Source: an uncultured Nostoc sp.
GTDB lineage: Bacteria > Cyanobacteriota > Cyanobacteriia > Cyanobacteriales > Nostocaceae
Assembly: GCF_937863485.1 (NCBI RefSeq)
Contig: NZ_CALMFY010000166.1
Coordinates: 1 to 36,228 of the forward strand
Direction of reading: 5' to 3'
DNA: 36,228 nt
Below are positions 17,425-25,577 of this stretch, piece after piece; position 1 is the first letter of the stretch; every line of letters starts with the position of its first letter. The position numbers and the translations under genes are program-made. The notes under the pieces are model-generated. The model saw only the letters and a program-made list of their open reading frames with translations. It was not told where the DNA came from and made no database searches.

Positions 17425-17462
17425 CACCCAAATGGGTGATTAATAATTCAGCCATTTGGGTG
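17425..17462. promoter_or_regulatory. CACCCAAATGG / CCATTTGGGTG hairpin between murJ and the outer membrane gene
   Basis: Perfect 11-bp arms are separated by 16 bases. The left arm can also pair locally (CACCC AAAT GGGTG), so two alternative foldings exist. There is no T run. A related CACCCATTCGGGTG motif precedes the small gene at 25254. Confidence 0.5.
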
Positions 17463-17551
17463 AGCCAGGTGTGCGAGGTTACATTTTGTAAAAAAAGAGA
17501 TTCTAGTACTAGAGAATATTGATTTTACTTAACTCTGGTGAGAAGAATTCT

Positions 17552-18064
17552 ATGAAACTTACAAAATTAGCTGCGTCTTTCCTTGCTGTTGCTTCCATTG
17601 TTTTCTCAGCGGGAATTGCTTCTGCTCAAACTGCGGGTACAAACGGCAATTACATCGGTGCTGGTGTTGCTGTTGGTGCAACCAGTGGCGGACAAGGAAA
17701 CGATGAGGCACAACTTGGGGGTAATATTCAAGGACGCTACGCTGTTCCCAAAACACCTCTTTCACTACGGGGTTCTGTGCTGTATGGTGGTGATGCTGCC
17801 GCAATTATGCCCATAGTGACTTACGATGCGCCGATCGCCAAAAATACTAACGTTTACTTCGGTGGTGGTTATTCTTTTGTAACTGACGAAGGTCAAAAAA
17901 CCCCATTGGGCAATCAGAATGCACCTGTACTCACCCTTGGTATCGAATCAGAAGTTAGAAACAATGTCATTGCCTATGGCGATACTAAATGGGGTATTGA
18001 CGCCTACAGAAATAGTGATGCTGATGCTGTCAGCTTTCAAGCTGGATTAGGCTATCGCTTCTAG
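17552..18064 (+). CDS. Small outer membrane beta-barrel protein
   Basis: The 170-residue protein has a classical signal peptide (MKLTKLAASFLAVAS..., cleavage after ASA). The mature part is rich in alternating Gly/Tyr/Val strands (NYIGAGVAVG, VYFGGGYSF, AVSFQAGLGYRF) and ends in Phe, the C-terminal signal recognised by the BAM machinery. This fits an eight-strand OmpA/OmpW-like barrel of about 145 residues. GAGAAG lies just upstream of the ATG; an in-frame start 11 codons earlier would spoil the signal peptide. The stop codon is the first triplet of a dispersed 51-bp repeat. The function is unknown. Confidence 0.85.
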   Translation: MKLTKLAASFLAVASIVFSAGIASAQTAGTNGNYIGAGVAVGATSGGQGNDEAQLGGNIQGRYAVPKTPLSLRGSVLYGGDAAAIMPIVTYDAPIAKNTNVYFGGGYSFVTDEGQKTPLGNQNAPVLTLGIESEVRNNVIAYGDTKWGIDAYRNSDADAVSFQAGLGYRF

Positions 18065-18112
18065 TACAACACGGCGTAAATAGAGCAACCATTTAAAACC
18101 CTAAAGAGCTTA
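18062..18112. repeat. Dispersed ~51-bp repeat, copy 1
   Basis: It begins TAGTACAACACGGCGTAAAT and ends CCCTAAAGAGCTTA. A near-identical copy in inverted orientation is at 35776-35827, with two substitutions and one inserted A. It overlaps the stop codon of the outer membrane protein gene. Confidence 0.85.
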
Positions 18113-18375
18113 TTCCGTAATCCTTTTGAATGAGTAACTTCCGCCTTGCGGTACTAGTAATTACAAGCTAGAAAACGGCTTATTTGGAAACTAAAGCAAT
18201 AATGTTTTCCAGCAGTAATAGTAATTCATTCGTCATATCTGAGTATGAATACTCAGGTATGATTTTTTTTAATTATTTTTAGTTATGATTTTGATAAACA
18301 ATTATATTGGCTATTATCAATAGTTTTTCTTAAAGTTAAATAACCAATTTTGAATATGCGTAAAAAACATTACTC
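18113..18375. other. A+T-rich intergenic region
   Basis: Together with the preceding repeat it forms a 311-bp gap. A GAGTAT/ATACTC palindrome lies at about 18241-18254 and long T and A runs follow. It probably holds the promoter of the next small frame, but no box is clear. Confidence 0.4.
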
Positions 18376-18660
18376 ATGGAAAAGATTAATCCCATTCCAG
18401 AAATACTGGGTGAAACAACTGACGTAGAATCTTGGCTAATTCGGGCTGGGCTAAGATTTTCAGACTTAGGTGACGATGCCGCTAGTATCGCAATCCGTAA
18501 GCAATGGCGAGAGTACCAAGCCGCAGTTCAAAGATGCTGTGCAACTCTACACCAACCACCGTCACGTGTTCAACTAAGCGGCGATTATGCCAACCTGAGA
18601 ATACCTGGTGGTAGATCAACCAATTCTGCGATCGGCTGTCGAGTCGTGCCAAGTCCTTAG
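18376..18660 (+). CDS. Hypothetical 94-residue protein
   Basis: A short soluble frame begins MEKINPIPEILGETTDVESW and contains a charged, helical stretch (IAIRKQWREYQAAVQRCC). No signal peptide, membrane segment or family was recognised. Codon use looks protein-like through about residue 75; the last 15-20 codons look like intergenic repeat DNA, suggesting a truncated or altered C-terminus. It stands alone on its strand. It could be a genuine lineage-specific gene or the front of a decayed one. Confidence 0.45.
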   Translation: MEKINPIPEILGETTDVESWLIRAGLRFSDLGDDAASIAIRKQWREYQAAVQRCCATLHQPPSRVQLSGDYANLRIPGGRSTNSAIGCRVVPSP

Positions 18661-18975
18661 ACTGGGCAAAAGATAGAAAATCTGTAAATAGAAAGTATCC
18701 ATTGTGCCTATAGAATCAAGTGTCGGGTAGGGCAACTGATAACTGTTTGACCGTGCCAATTTTAGATTAAAAATTATTTTGGTTCATGCCCCGCCCCGTT
18801 CATTTTGGATTTTAAATTGAAAAATTGTTTAAATAAAAACACGGCGACCTCTAAGTATTTTCTTCCAATCTAAAATCTAAAATCTAAAATCTAAAATCTA
18901 AAATTGATTGCCCCAAGCCAAAAAGTGGTCGGGGTAAATTCCATTATCCAAAATTTAAAATCCAAAATCGATTGA
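18661..18975. repeat. Compound repeat module with TCTAAAA heptamers
   Basis: The gap is almost entirely repeat: GACCGTGCCAATTTTAGATT near 18750, GGTTCATGCCCCGCCCC near 18780, five perfect TCTAAAA units at 18869-18903, then GCCCCAAGCC and more AAAATC(T/C) units up to the LptD-like gene. The same blocks, inverted and re-ordered, occur at 23755-24165. No gene is present. Confidence 0.8.
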
Positions 18976-21933
18976 CTAATAATCCTGTTGCACGCCACCG
19001 ACTACTGGCTTAACTTCCGAAAATGGATCAGTGCCGCCACCCCAGTTAAAATCACTAATTCGGATGCTAAAGCCACCTAACTCCAGCACTGGATTATAAC
19101 GTAAGGTGATGCCATAGGTGCGACGGTTATATTCCAAAATGTAGTCGGTGCTAGCTTCTCTACCAGTATCCAAGTTAACGGATGTTTGAAAGCCTAAGCG
19201 AAAAGGGCCGTAGATTTGCTGTGATATCCCAGCGCTCAACACTTTGTTATCAACGGAGCGATCAAACAAAAAGGGTGATAATCCGTTATTTAAGCCTTGA
19301 GAGTAACTAATATTAAAGGCGGTATAGTCTAAAAAAGGTCGAGAGAAATGACCAATTTGCCCTTGTAAGCCAATTGTAGCAGTTAGGGTGCTTTGGTTAT
19401 CACTATTGGTGTAATAACTGGTAGTGCCCGTAAGAACAGCGAACGTTTGCAAGTAAGGAACTACAGGGTTAGGTGTGTATCGTAATCCCTCAGTGGCAGT
19501 GGGTGGTAATGGTTTTCCCTGCCACAGCAACAGCCCTTTACTGAGGGAAGCACTGGCTTGTAAACGACCTAGTGAGATGCGATCGTTTTCCCGCACTGGT
19601 TCTAGTAAGTCTTGGCGATCGGTGTTGGCATTGATATATCGAGCGCTTGCCTGATAGGTAAGGTTGATACCACTTTTTCCTAAAGGAATCACAGGAGAGG
19701 TAATAATGCCGCCAATACTGCTCTGGACGGTTTGAAAGCCGAGAGTACCGTTGTAGAGACGATTGCGGTAGTTATATTGCAGATTCAAAATATGGGGAAG
19801 GGAAGTCCCTATTATCTGGCGCAATCCCAAATTCACTCGCAAATTGTCTTCCACCTTGTTTAAGTCAAAACTAGTTAACTCCCCAGTCCCCTGAATTACT
19901 GCTCGTGGACTCAAAACAGAATTTATCTTTGTCTTCACAGCAAACAGTGCGCCTAAGTCACCTGTGCCTTCTTGCACAGCTCTCTCTACTAGCAACTGGG
20001 GCGTGATCGTCCAGCGAGTCTGGTCTGTATCGATCACTGGAAAACCACGCTCAATATACAAACCACCCCGATCTTTTCCATCAAAGCCGGGGGAGACTAT
20101 TGCAGGTGTAACGTCGCGCTGCTGACGGTCAATAGTCCGCTCATTCACCGGAATTGGTAAGGAGAGCCTTTGATCCAATACCAAACGCTGCTTCTGCGTC
20201 CTGATGCGGTCTACCAAGGGTGATTCTCGTGTCAAAGTTACTGTATCTGCGCGTAACTCTAATTCTGGCGGTGAAAAAGGATCATTGGTGATGCGGACAT
20301 CCCTGGCTTGCCAGCCTTGCGGATAAAAGTCAATGTGTTCAGCTTCAAACCTGAGTCGCTTGACTACACCCCCTGTTTTTGGTGGCGGGATGTTGGTAGC
20401 GCCTGTCTGACCACCAATTGTCACATCAATTCCTCCAGGGCTGCTCACACCCGAAACGGGCTGATTGGCTATAATGCGATCGCTGGGCGGACGTTTTGGG
20501 ACTCCACCAGCACTTACATCCGTGGATAAGAAAGCAAAATCTGTTTGTGCTGAGGGTACGTAAATTTCTCCTCTACCATTTAGCAGTTCCCCACTATCTT
20601 GAACAAAGTTATAGGTAAAGCGTTGTCCACGCAGTACCTGATCACCCCGTGTTAAAGTTACGTTGCCCTCCCCCGCAGCGATCAAGTTGTCTAAATTGAC
20701 TTGCAGGCGATCGGCATCCACCACCGCCCCATCAAATCGCACAACTACATTCCCAACAGCTGTAATAATTCGCCGTTGCTCGTCATACTCTTGCCGATCT
20801 GAAGTGACTTCCACAATTCTCGGTCTGGCTGGCGGCGTGCTGACTGGCGCAGTTGTCCCAGATGGTTGACTTTGTGGCTTATTAGTAGTATCCACCTGTG
20901 GTGTAGGTGTTGGTACTTGAGCTTGTTGCTGGATTTGGGAATTGAATTCTACAGTGAGGGGCGTTGAGAGTTGGTTTGTCGGACTGCGAGACTTGAATTT
21001 TATAAAATTTTGTACTGATTGAGAACTTGGTGCAAGATCAGCAGCAGATACAGAGATATTGTCTCTTCCTAGAGACTGTGGTGCAGTAATATCACTTCGC
21101 TGCTTTTGCTGGGTTAACTTCTCAGCTAAAATTTCCGCCTTGGATTCGACTAACTTGTTGCTATTTGTGAGACTTGGGGCAATTTGAAGAGGACGCAATT
21201 GGGCAATTTGGGGACTTGGGGAAACTCTATAGCTAAAACTACCATTTAAAAATGTTTGTTTTTCTCCACCACTATAGTTGGGATCTGGCGTAGACGCGGA
21301 GCGGCTTGTCGTCAGACATCGCTCACCGAGTTTTTGAGAAGGTTCACGTGCGTCTCTCCATGCCACTTGGTTCAAGGTCGAGAACTCTCCGAAGTTGGCA
21401 TGTTTGACCGCAAGCCGCTTTGCATCTAGGTTGGAAGCCTCTGCTCCAACTTTTTTTGGCAACGCAGTCGCTTCGGTTTGCGTCTTTTGTTTGTGCGACA
21501 ACCTGAGGAGAAGTTCCGAGCGTCGGCGTCCGCCACTCAGACTTGTCTTTGTGTCTTCTTTATCTTGGTGATTAGAGGTTTTAACCTCCTGCGTGGGATA
21601 ACCAACAACCAGCGACTGCCCCAAAAGTGCAGCACTTCCAGGTGCGGTGATCGGGGAAATTTCTAATGGATGGGATACAGAAGGAGTTTTGACAACTACC
21701 AAGTCATCCTGAGTTGAGTTGATCTCAGTTGGCAATGGCGGATTACTGTTGTTGTCACCCGCAATTGTCAACTGAGTCAAATCCTTGGGCTGCTTGGATT
21801 TGTCTATCTTTTCCTGCATTCCAGTCTCTACAACTGAAAGAAACTTTGTATAACTAGCAGATGGGGCGGGATTTACAGGTTGTAAAGATTCGAGGATCGG
21901 AGGCGGATCGGGTGGCAGAACTGGATGAAGCAT
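18976..21933 (-). CDS. LptD/OstA-like outer membrane assembly protein (DUF3769 type)
   Basis: The 985-residue protein has a Pro/Gln/Ser-rich low-complexity N-terminal third. An OstA/LptA-like domain follows at about 370-467 (EVTSDRQEYDEQRRIITAVG, VVVRFDGAVVDADRLQVN), then a long C-terminal region of alternating strands resembling the LptD beta-barrel (LQYNYRNRLYNGTLGFQ, YGPFRLGFQTSVNLD). By analogy it would place lipopolysaccharide in the outer leaflet. The ATG giving MLHPVLPPDPPP is preferred to a TTG eight codons upstream. No standard signal peptide is seen, which is odd for an outer membrane protein. Residues about 133-214 are encoded by a G+C-richer palindromic repeat inserted in frame. 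Confidence 0.85.
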   Translation of the reverse strand: MLHPVLPPDPPPILESLQPVNPAPSASYTKFLSVVETGMQEKIDKSKQPKDLTQLTIAGDNNSNPPLPTEINSTQDDLVVVKTPSVSHPLEISPITAPGSAALLGQSLVVGYPTQEVKTSNHQDKEDTKTSLSGGRRRSELLLRLSHKQKTQTEATALPKKVGAEASNLDAKRLAVKHANFGEFSTLNQVAWRDAREPSQKLGERCLTTSRSASTPDPNYSGGEKQTFLNGSFSYRVSPSPQIAQLRPLQIAPSLTNSNKLVESKAEILAEKLTQQKQRSDITAPQSLGRDNISVSAADLAPSSQSVQNFIKFKSRSPTNQLSTPLTVEFNSQIQQQAQVPTPTPQVDTTNKPQSQPSGTTAPVSTPPARPRIVEVTSDRQEYDEQRRIITAVGNVVVRFDGAVVDADRLQVNLDNLIAAGEGNVTLTRGDQVLRGQRFTYNFVQDSGELLNGRGEIYVPSAQTDFAFLSTDVSAGGVPKRPPSDRIIANQPVSGVSSPGGIDVTIGGQTGATNIPPPKTGGVVKRLRFEAEHIDFYPQGWQARDVRITNDPFSPPELELRADTVTLTRESPLVDRIRTQKQRLVLDQRLSLPIPVNERTIDRQQRDVTPAIVSPGFDGKDRGGLYIERGFPVIDTDQTRWTITPQLLVERAVQEGTGDLGALFAVKTKINSVLSPRAVIQGTGELTSFDLNKVEDNLRVNLGLRQIIGTSLPHILNLQYNYRNRLYNGTLGFQTVQSSIGGIITSPVIPLGKSGINLTYQASARYINANTDRQDLLEPVRENDRISLGRLQASASLSKGLLLWQGKPLPPTATEGLRYTPNPVVPYLQTFAVLTGTTSYYTNSDNQSTLTATIGLQGQIGHFSRPFLDYTAFNISYSQGLNNGLSPFLFDRSVDNKVLSAGISQQIYGPFRLGFQTSVNLDTGREASTDYILEYNRRTYGITLRYNPVLELGGFSIRISDFNWGGGTDPFSEVKPVVGGVQQDY
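21298..21425. repeat. Palindromic repeat inserted in frame within the LptD-like gene
   Basis: The ends GCGGCTTGTCGTCAGACAT and, read inverted, GCGGCTTGCGGTCAAACAT match at 16 of 19. The module is more G+C rich than its surroundings and lies in the low-complexity N-terminal region. The adjoining stretch to about 21535 (encoding RRRSELLLRLSHKQ) is of the same repeat-like character. Confidence 0.65.
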
Positions 21934-22129
21934 ATTTGAGCAAAATCGGGCTAACAAACAGCCAAATGACGGACGGAAGGATAAATATACATTATTGCCT
22001 TCCGACTGTCGCCTTCTGCTACCTGCAGCAAGCCACTTGGAGCAGGAAACTTACTAGGCGAAAGTTTAGTAAATTTCCGTGGCGTTTAGTATCTTCCGCC
22101 TTCCAAAGTCGCGGATGATTTATCGCCTT

Positions 22130-22246
22130 TTACTCTGAGTCCCGACGGCCGGGGTTACGAGCTGGGTCGTTCGACAAAAATCCGAAGACGAAGATAATTA
22201 CGAAGAAGGCAACAACAATATAAACAGCGATTTTTAAAGTCAGCAT
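22130..22246 (-). CDS. psbI: Photosystem II reaction center protein I
   Basis: The 38-residue single-helix protein begins [19 protein letters not shown] and ends in [13 protein letters not shown], which matches the very conserved PsbI sequence (the usual start is METLKI..., with the conserved DPARNP box). PsbI binds the D1 protein in the thylakoid membrane and stabilises PSII dimers and early assembly intermediates. A GGAG ribosome binding site lies eight bases before the ATG. Leu replaces the usual Glu at residue 2. It is too short to be found by length-based gene calling. It is on the same strand as the LptD-like gene, about 200 bp upstream of it, with no other photosynthesis gene nearby. 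Confidence 0.95.
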   Translation of the reverse strand: MLTLKIAVYIVVAFFVIIFVFGFLSNDPARNPGRRDSE

Positions 22247-22775
22247 AGAAATATCTCCAAGGGGTAAGACAAAGAAAGCTTTTCTTTCAGGATCTGCCAT
22301 GCAGAAAAGATAGCTCCTTTATATTACCCAAATCTCGTCCCTTTTTTAGAGGACTCTGGGGACTTGGGACTGGGGACTTGGAGATTAGGGACTAGCAATA
22401 CCTACCCTACAGTTATTGAGAATGGTGCAAGATGTCAGTTGTCTGACTTTTAGATGCCCTTAAAAAATAACTCAGAGACTGTTTACTCCTGTGACGTTAA
22501 CTGACGGCAAAGGTTTCCCAAAAAAGGTAACAGGTTATAGCTTACAGGGGATAGTTAATATTCCCAATGCCCCATGACGCCACTTGCTTCTCCCTACAGC
22601 CCTTGTCAAGACAGGAGACGCTCTTGCGTTCGGGCCTCCTACGGCAGGCGCTAGCCTCTGGCAATGTGAGAAGGGGAGCCACTCGCTCAGAGGCGTTTCC
22701 CCAAGTAGAGGAGCCATGAGCGGACTGGCGTCAAGTGGCGTGAGACGCGCAAGGGCGCAGTGGCTCCCCAATGCC
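22247..22775. repeat. psbI upstream region with heptamer tract and nested palindromes
   Basis: The first 100 bases probably hold the psbI promoter and leader. A GGGGACT-type heptamer tract runs from 22358 to about 22394. From about 22560 to 22770 there is a G+C-rich compound palindrome: GACGCCACTTG pairs with CAAGTGGCGT (22571/22730) and GGGGAGCCACT (22673-22683) pairs with AGTGGCTCCCC (22759-22769). It also contains GGAGACGCTCTTGC, repeated near 23932. Reading frames on both strands of this palindrome are not genes. Confidence 0.7.
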
Positions 22776-23477
22776 CTATTTTTCGGTTTGAACTTTTGCT
22801 AGGTCTTTGCCAATTCGGTTTTTGATTACTCGTGCAGGTATGCCTACAGCAATGGAGAAAGGAGGAATATCTTTATTGACAACAGCTCCGGCACCAATAA
22901 CACTGCCTTTACCGATAGTAACCCCATCTAATACCGTTACTCCATGCCCTAGCCAACAGTCATCCTCAATCACAATTCCCTTGCGAGTAACACCTTGGTA
23001 TTTAATCGGCTCTATCGGATCAGCAAAATTATGATTATTGGCATATATCCCTGAGTGGGCAGCAATCATGCAATGTTTGCCAATTTTAATGTCTCCTGGC
23101 CCTTCAATACACACGTTGGGAGCAATGAAGGTGTCTTCATCAATATGTATACACGTATCTTCCAAAGACCCTATATCAACGTTACGCTCAATAGCAACTC
23201 TATTTCCTAGATGAATTCTATTATTTTTGTGTCCTCTAGCATCCATCCGTACACCCTTAAAAATATATACTCCACTGCCTATCTCAATACAAGAAGTACC
23301 GTTAAATTCAACACCATTTTGAATATAAACTGGGCTGCCTATTTGAGCAAAAATATTACGATATCCCAAATTACGCAACTTCGGACCCAGAATGAGTGTA
23401 GGAATACCCCCTAACACAGTAGTTACTAAAAGTTCTTGCACGCGCTGCAATTTTGAAACATATTGCTCGTTATGCAT
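22776..23477 (-). CDS. Hexapeptide-repeat acyltransferase (left-handed beta-helix)
   Basis: The 233-residue protein is built of imperfect [LIV]-G-x4 hexapeptide turns (IHLGNRVAIERNVDIG, IVIEDDCWLGHGVTV, VTIGKGSVIGAGAVV), the signature of left-handed beta-helix acyl- or acetyltransferases of the WbbJ/maltose acetyltransferase type. The NHNFADP loop supplies a likely catalytic His, and the SIAVGIPARVIKNRI end is typical of sugar O-acetyltransferases acting on polysaccharide or LPS. ATG is chosen over a TTG six codons upstream; GAAGAGA precedes it. The start overlaps by eight bases the stop of an upstream gene fragment, so it was formerly translationally coupled, probably in a polysaccharide operon. 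Confidence 0.9.
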   Translation of the reverse strand: MHNEQYVSKLQRVQELLVTTVLGGIPTLILGPKLRNLGYRNIFAQIGSPVYIQNGVEFNGTSCIEIGSGVYIFKGVRMDARGHKNNRIHLGNRVAIERNVDIGSLEDTCIHIDEDTFIAPNVCIEGPGDIKIGKHCMIAAHSGIYANNHNFADPIEPIKYQGVTRKGIVIEDDCWLGHGVTVLDGVTIGKGSVIGAGAVVNKDIPPFSIAVGIPARVIKNRIGKDLAKVQTEK

Positions 23478-23655
23478 GGCTACATATCTCTTCAATCAAT
23501 TGTTGTTGACAGTATTGAAAGTTGTTTTGGCTGTATCCTAATCTTCTGCCAATACCAATAAAGTTTGTATTTCTTAATACATCAGGTAAGTTGGCAGTAT
23601 TACCGAAATTTACCCATATTTTTAAATGGTTTTCCAAATGTTGGAAAACCAGAGT
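23470..23655 (-). pseudogene. 3' remnant of a gene formerly coupled to the acyltransferase
   Basis: A 61-codon frame with no ATG, bounded upstream by TAG, encodes HLKIWVNFGNTANLPDVLRN and then FIGIGRRLGYSQNNFQYCQQQ... ending EICSHA. Its TAA overlaps the acyltransferase ATG (ATGCATAA), a classic coupled arrangement. The sequence is protein-like throughout except the first few codons, which fall in a GGTTTTCCAA hairpin. The family is not recognised; the context suggests a glycosyltransferase or other polysaccharide enzyme (inference). Confidence 0.65.
23628..23650. repeat. Perfect hairpin GGTTTTCCAA-loop-TTGGAAAACC
   Basis: A 10-bp perfect stem with a 3-base loop sits at the broken 5' edge of the gene remnant upstream of the acyltransferase. 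It marks or caused the break. It lacks a T run. Confidence 0.7.
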
Positions 23656-23762
23656 CTAGCTTTGACTATGTGAGCAATTCTTTGATTTAGGTGCGATAGA
23701 ATTACTCAATTGATATACACAATTGATTTCGGTTGCTAGAAGCTTTTGTACCAGTGTATCAA

Positions 23763-23797
23763 TTTTGGATTTTGGATTTTGGATTTTGGATTTTGGA
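23763..23797. repeat. TTTTGGA heptamer tandem repeat (5 units)
   Basis: Five perfect 7-bp units are followed by a further partial run at about 23833-23848. This is the short tandem repeat class typical of heterocystous cyanobacteria. Confidence 0.9.
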
Positions 23798-24490
23798 TTG
23801 ACCCCAGCAAGATTGGGTGTGGGGCAAGCCGAATTTTGGATTTTGGATTTGTTCCGTCCCCGCTTGGGTGGGGCATGAACCGAAATCATTTTTAACACTT
23901 CGGCTCCTTTACCTCGGCAACTCTTGGAGACGCTCTTGCATTCGCTCAAGGCAAGTCGCTCAGTATTAAAGCCGAGCGGACTTGTACTGAGAATCTCGGC
24001 TTGCTTCTCTTCGAGAGGCTGGCGCTTAGGGCGTAGCTATGCCGTAGGCTTTACGACTGTGTTCAGCACAAGTCGCTCGATGGAGCCGACGTCGAAGTAG
24101 TCAAGGCTTTAATTCTTCAATTCTTTAATCTGAAATCTAAAATCTAAAATTGGCACAGTCAAGGCACGTAACAATTTTGCTTCTTTTTTACCAGTTCAAT
24201 TAATCAAACAATGTCAGTGCATTACAGAGTCAAATATCAGACTATTAAATTGTCTGATGGGTAAATTTGCTGGTTAGATAGGCTACTGTTTTGGTTATCC
24301 GATAAATTTGAAAAGCTTGTTATGCAACTAGGGATGGAGTTGTTTGCCTTGAAGCTACTTTCTATCAGGCGGTTTTAGTCTTTTGAAACAACTCAGTTCC
24401 CCAAGCTATTTTGCAACAAAAAATACATTTAACTAGACTATATTTAAAGTTTAGATAAAATTTCTGCCTAGCATGACAATGTAATTATTG

Positions 24491-24529
24491 TTGGATTTTT
24501 TTGGGTATTTTTGCCCAAAAAAAACCCAA
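24491..24529. promoter_or_regulatory. Strong hairpin with T/A-rich stem (TTGG...TTTTGGG / CCCAAAA...CCAA)
   Basis: About 15 bp of near-perfect stem with an 8-base loop. On the minus strand the stem starts with a TTGGGTTTTTTTTGGGC strand, so it may terminate leftward transcription or form part of an untranslated RNA. No gene on either side clearly needs it. Confidence 0.4.
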
Positions 24530-25081
24530 TTAAGGTGGATTATCTCCCACATCAGCCATCACATTGAAATTAACCATCGGTGCAAACAAGTAAGCGCTTC
24601 CCCGACTGCTATGACGGCTTTCTTGCAACGAATTTCTAGAGTATGCTGCTCCAATCATGTTGCACACAGATGATTTACAGACTAACCAGTTCACGTTTGT
24701 AATTACATGAATGGTTTTTAATAACAATTGTTTTTAACGATAACACATTTTATTTTTAGTGGAACACTCTCAAGAAATAAGTTGATTTCCAGGTTGCTTA
24801 TTGATGAGAATAATGGAAATCAATTAACTTTTTTACTGGAGCGTTCGCTACCTGAAATAATTTTATACACTTAGATTAAATCCATTGAAGATAGGAAGTT
24901 GAAAAATGCTGTAAGCGGTTAATTGGCATTTTTGTCCATATTTCTATCGTTGCTTGTCCAAGTTATTTTATGATTGGGCGTTCAACTCAGAATGATATCT
25001 ACTATACTTATGACACCCTCTTCCTCAAAATGCTAAAAATATTCCTCTTGCCTATTACTTATATCTAAAACATTTGTAAAT

Positions 25082-25110
25082 CACCCATTCGGGTGATCCA
25101 AGCGGGTGAT
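25082..25110. promoter_or_regulatory. CACCCATTCGGGTG hairpin upstream of the small gene
   Basis: TCACCC-ATTC-GGGTGA forms a compact stem, followed by a second GGGTGAT copy (CCAAGCGGGTGATGCG). It resembles the CACCCAAATGGGTG hairpin upstream of the outer membrane gene. A regulatory role is inferred from the position 150 bp before a start codon. Confidence 0.4.
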
Positions 25111-25253
25111 GCGTGCTTGGCACTACTCATTATAAATTTAATTTTATCGAGAGAAAGCTATAACATAGCTTAGTTTTCAGGAGAAGTCCACAAAACAAGA
25201 TCAAATTGCTCAAATTGAGGTATCGGTTTTAACTCACACACTTGGTTCAAATT

Positions 25254-25577
25254 ATGGCTTTAATTAAAGAAATTGTTGAAGAAGCTCTAACTATCGGCTA
25301 TCTGAGTGTTGTAGCTGAAGATCAACTGCGATCGCAACTTCAAAGTAATTATGACTCAGAAGACCTAGATGCCTGGATCATTTTACAACGGGCTATTGTG
25401 GCGGGTGATGTCAAGCAAGAGTCGCGCCGAAAAAAAGCTTCCCTCTCTCCTAAAGCTAAAGACGCTTCATCGAGTATCAAACTTGCTTATCAAATGGCAG
25501 CGGAGATTGCTTATGCAGCAGCTGTGGCTTTGTCAATGACAAAAAATACCAAAGATCAGCCTTCATTAGGCGCGTAA
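25254..25577 (+). CDS. Small conserved-looking cyanobacterial protein, unknown function
   Basis: The 107-residue soluble protein begins MALIKEIVEEALTIGYL and includes AEDQLRSQLQSNYDSEDLDA and a basic VKQESRRKKA linker. An Ala-rich helix (KLAYQMAAEIAYAAAVAL) follows. It resembles short proteins common in Nostocales, but I cannot attach a domain name. A TTG four codons upstream is a poorer start. It has a long leader of over 100 bases with a GGGTGA hairpin, and no neighbour on the same strand closer than 560 bp. Confidence 0.75.
   Translation: MALIKEIVEEALTIGYLSVVAEDQLRSQLQSNYDSEDLDAWIILQRAIVAGDVKQESRRKKASLSPKAKDASSSIKLAYQMAAEIAYAAAVALSMTKNTKDQPSLGA

Larger units (their letters stand above)
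23656..25253. other. 1.6-kb gene-poor region, repeats then A+T-rich DNA
   Basis: The first part (23755-24165) holds five TTTTGGA units at 23763-23797, GTGGGGCATGAACC, GGAGACGCTCTTGC-type palindromic DNA and AATCTAAAATTGGCAC, all shared with other gaps in this window. From 24170 to 25080 the DNA is A+T rich with no convincing frame. A strong hairpin is at 24491-24529, a TTGATTTCC/GGAAATCAA inverted repeat at about 24781-24825, and a CACCC hairpin at 25082-25097. An unannotated RNA cannot be excluded. Confidence 0.55.

Noticed and set aside
18061..18156. Possible 96-bp MITE bounded by CTAGTAC ... GTACTAG
   Set aside because: Ends match at only about 12 of 16 bases and the second copy of the repeat lacks the right end.
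22535..22802. Overlapping frames of 72-78 codons on both strands
   Set aside because: They arise from the nested palindromic repeat, which naturally keeps frames open on both strands.
23656..23949. Minus-strand frame of 97 codons
   Set aside because: It is the translation of TTTTGGA heptamers and palindromic repeats (repeated SKIQN-like peptides).
24488..24727. Opposing frames of 61 and 65 codons
   Set aside because: No ribosome binding site or family similarity. The minus-strand C-terminus before a hairpin looked mildly protein-like but was not enough to call.
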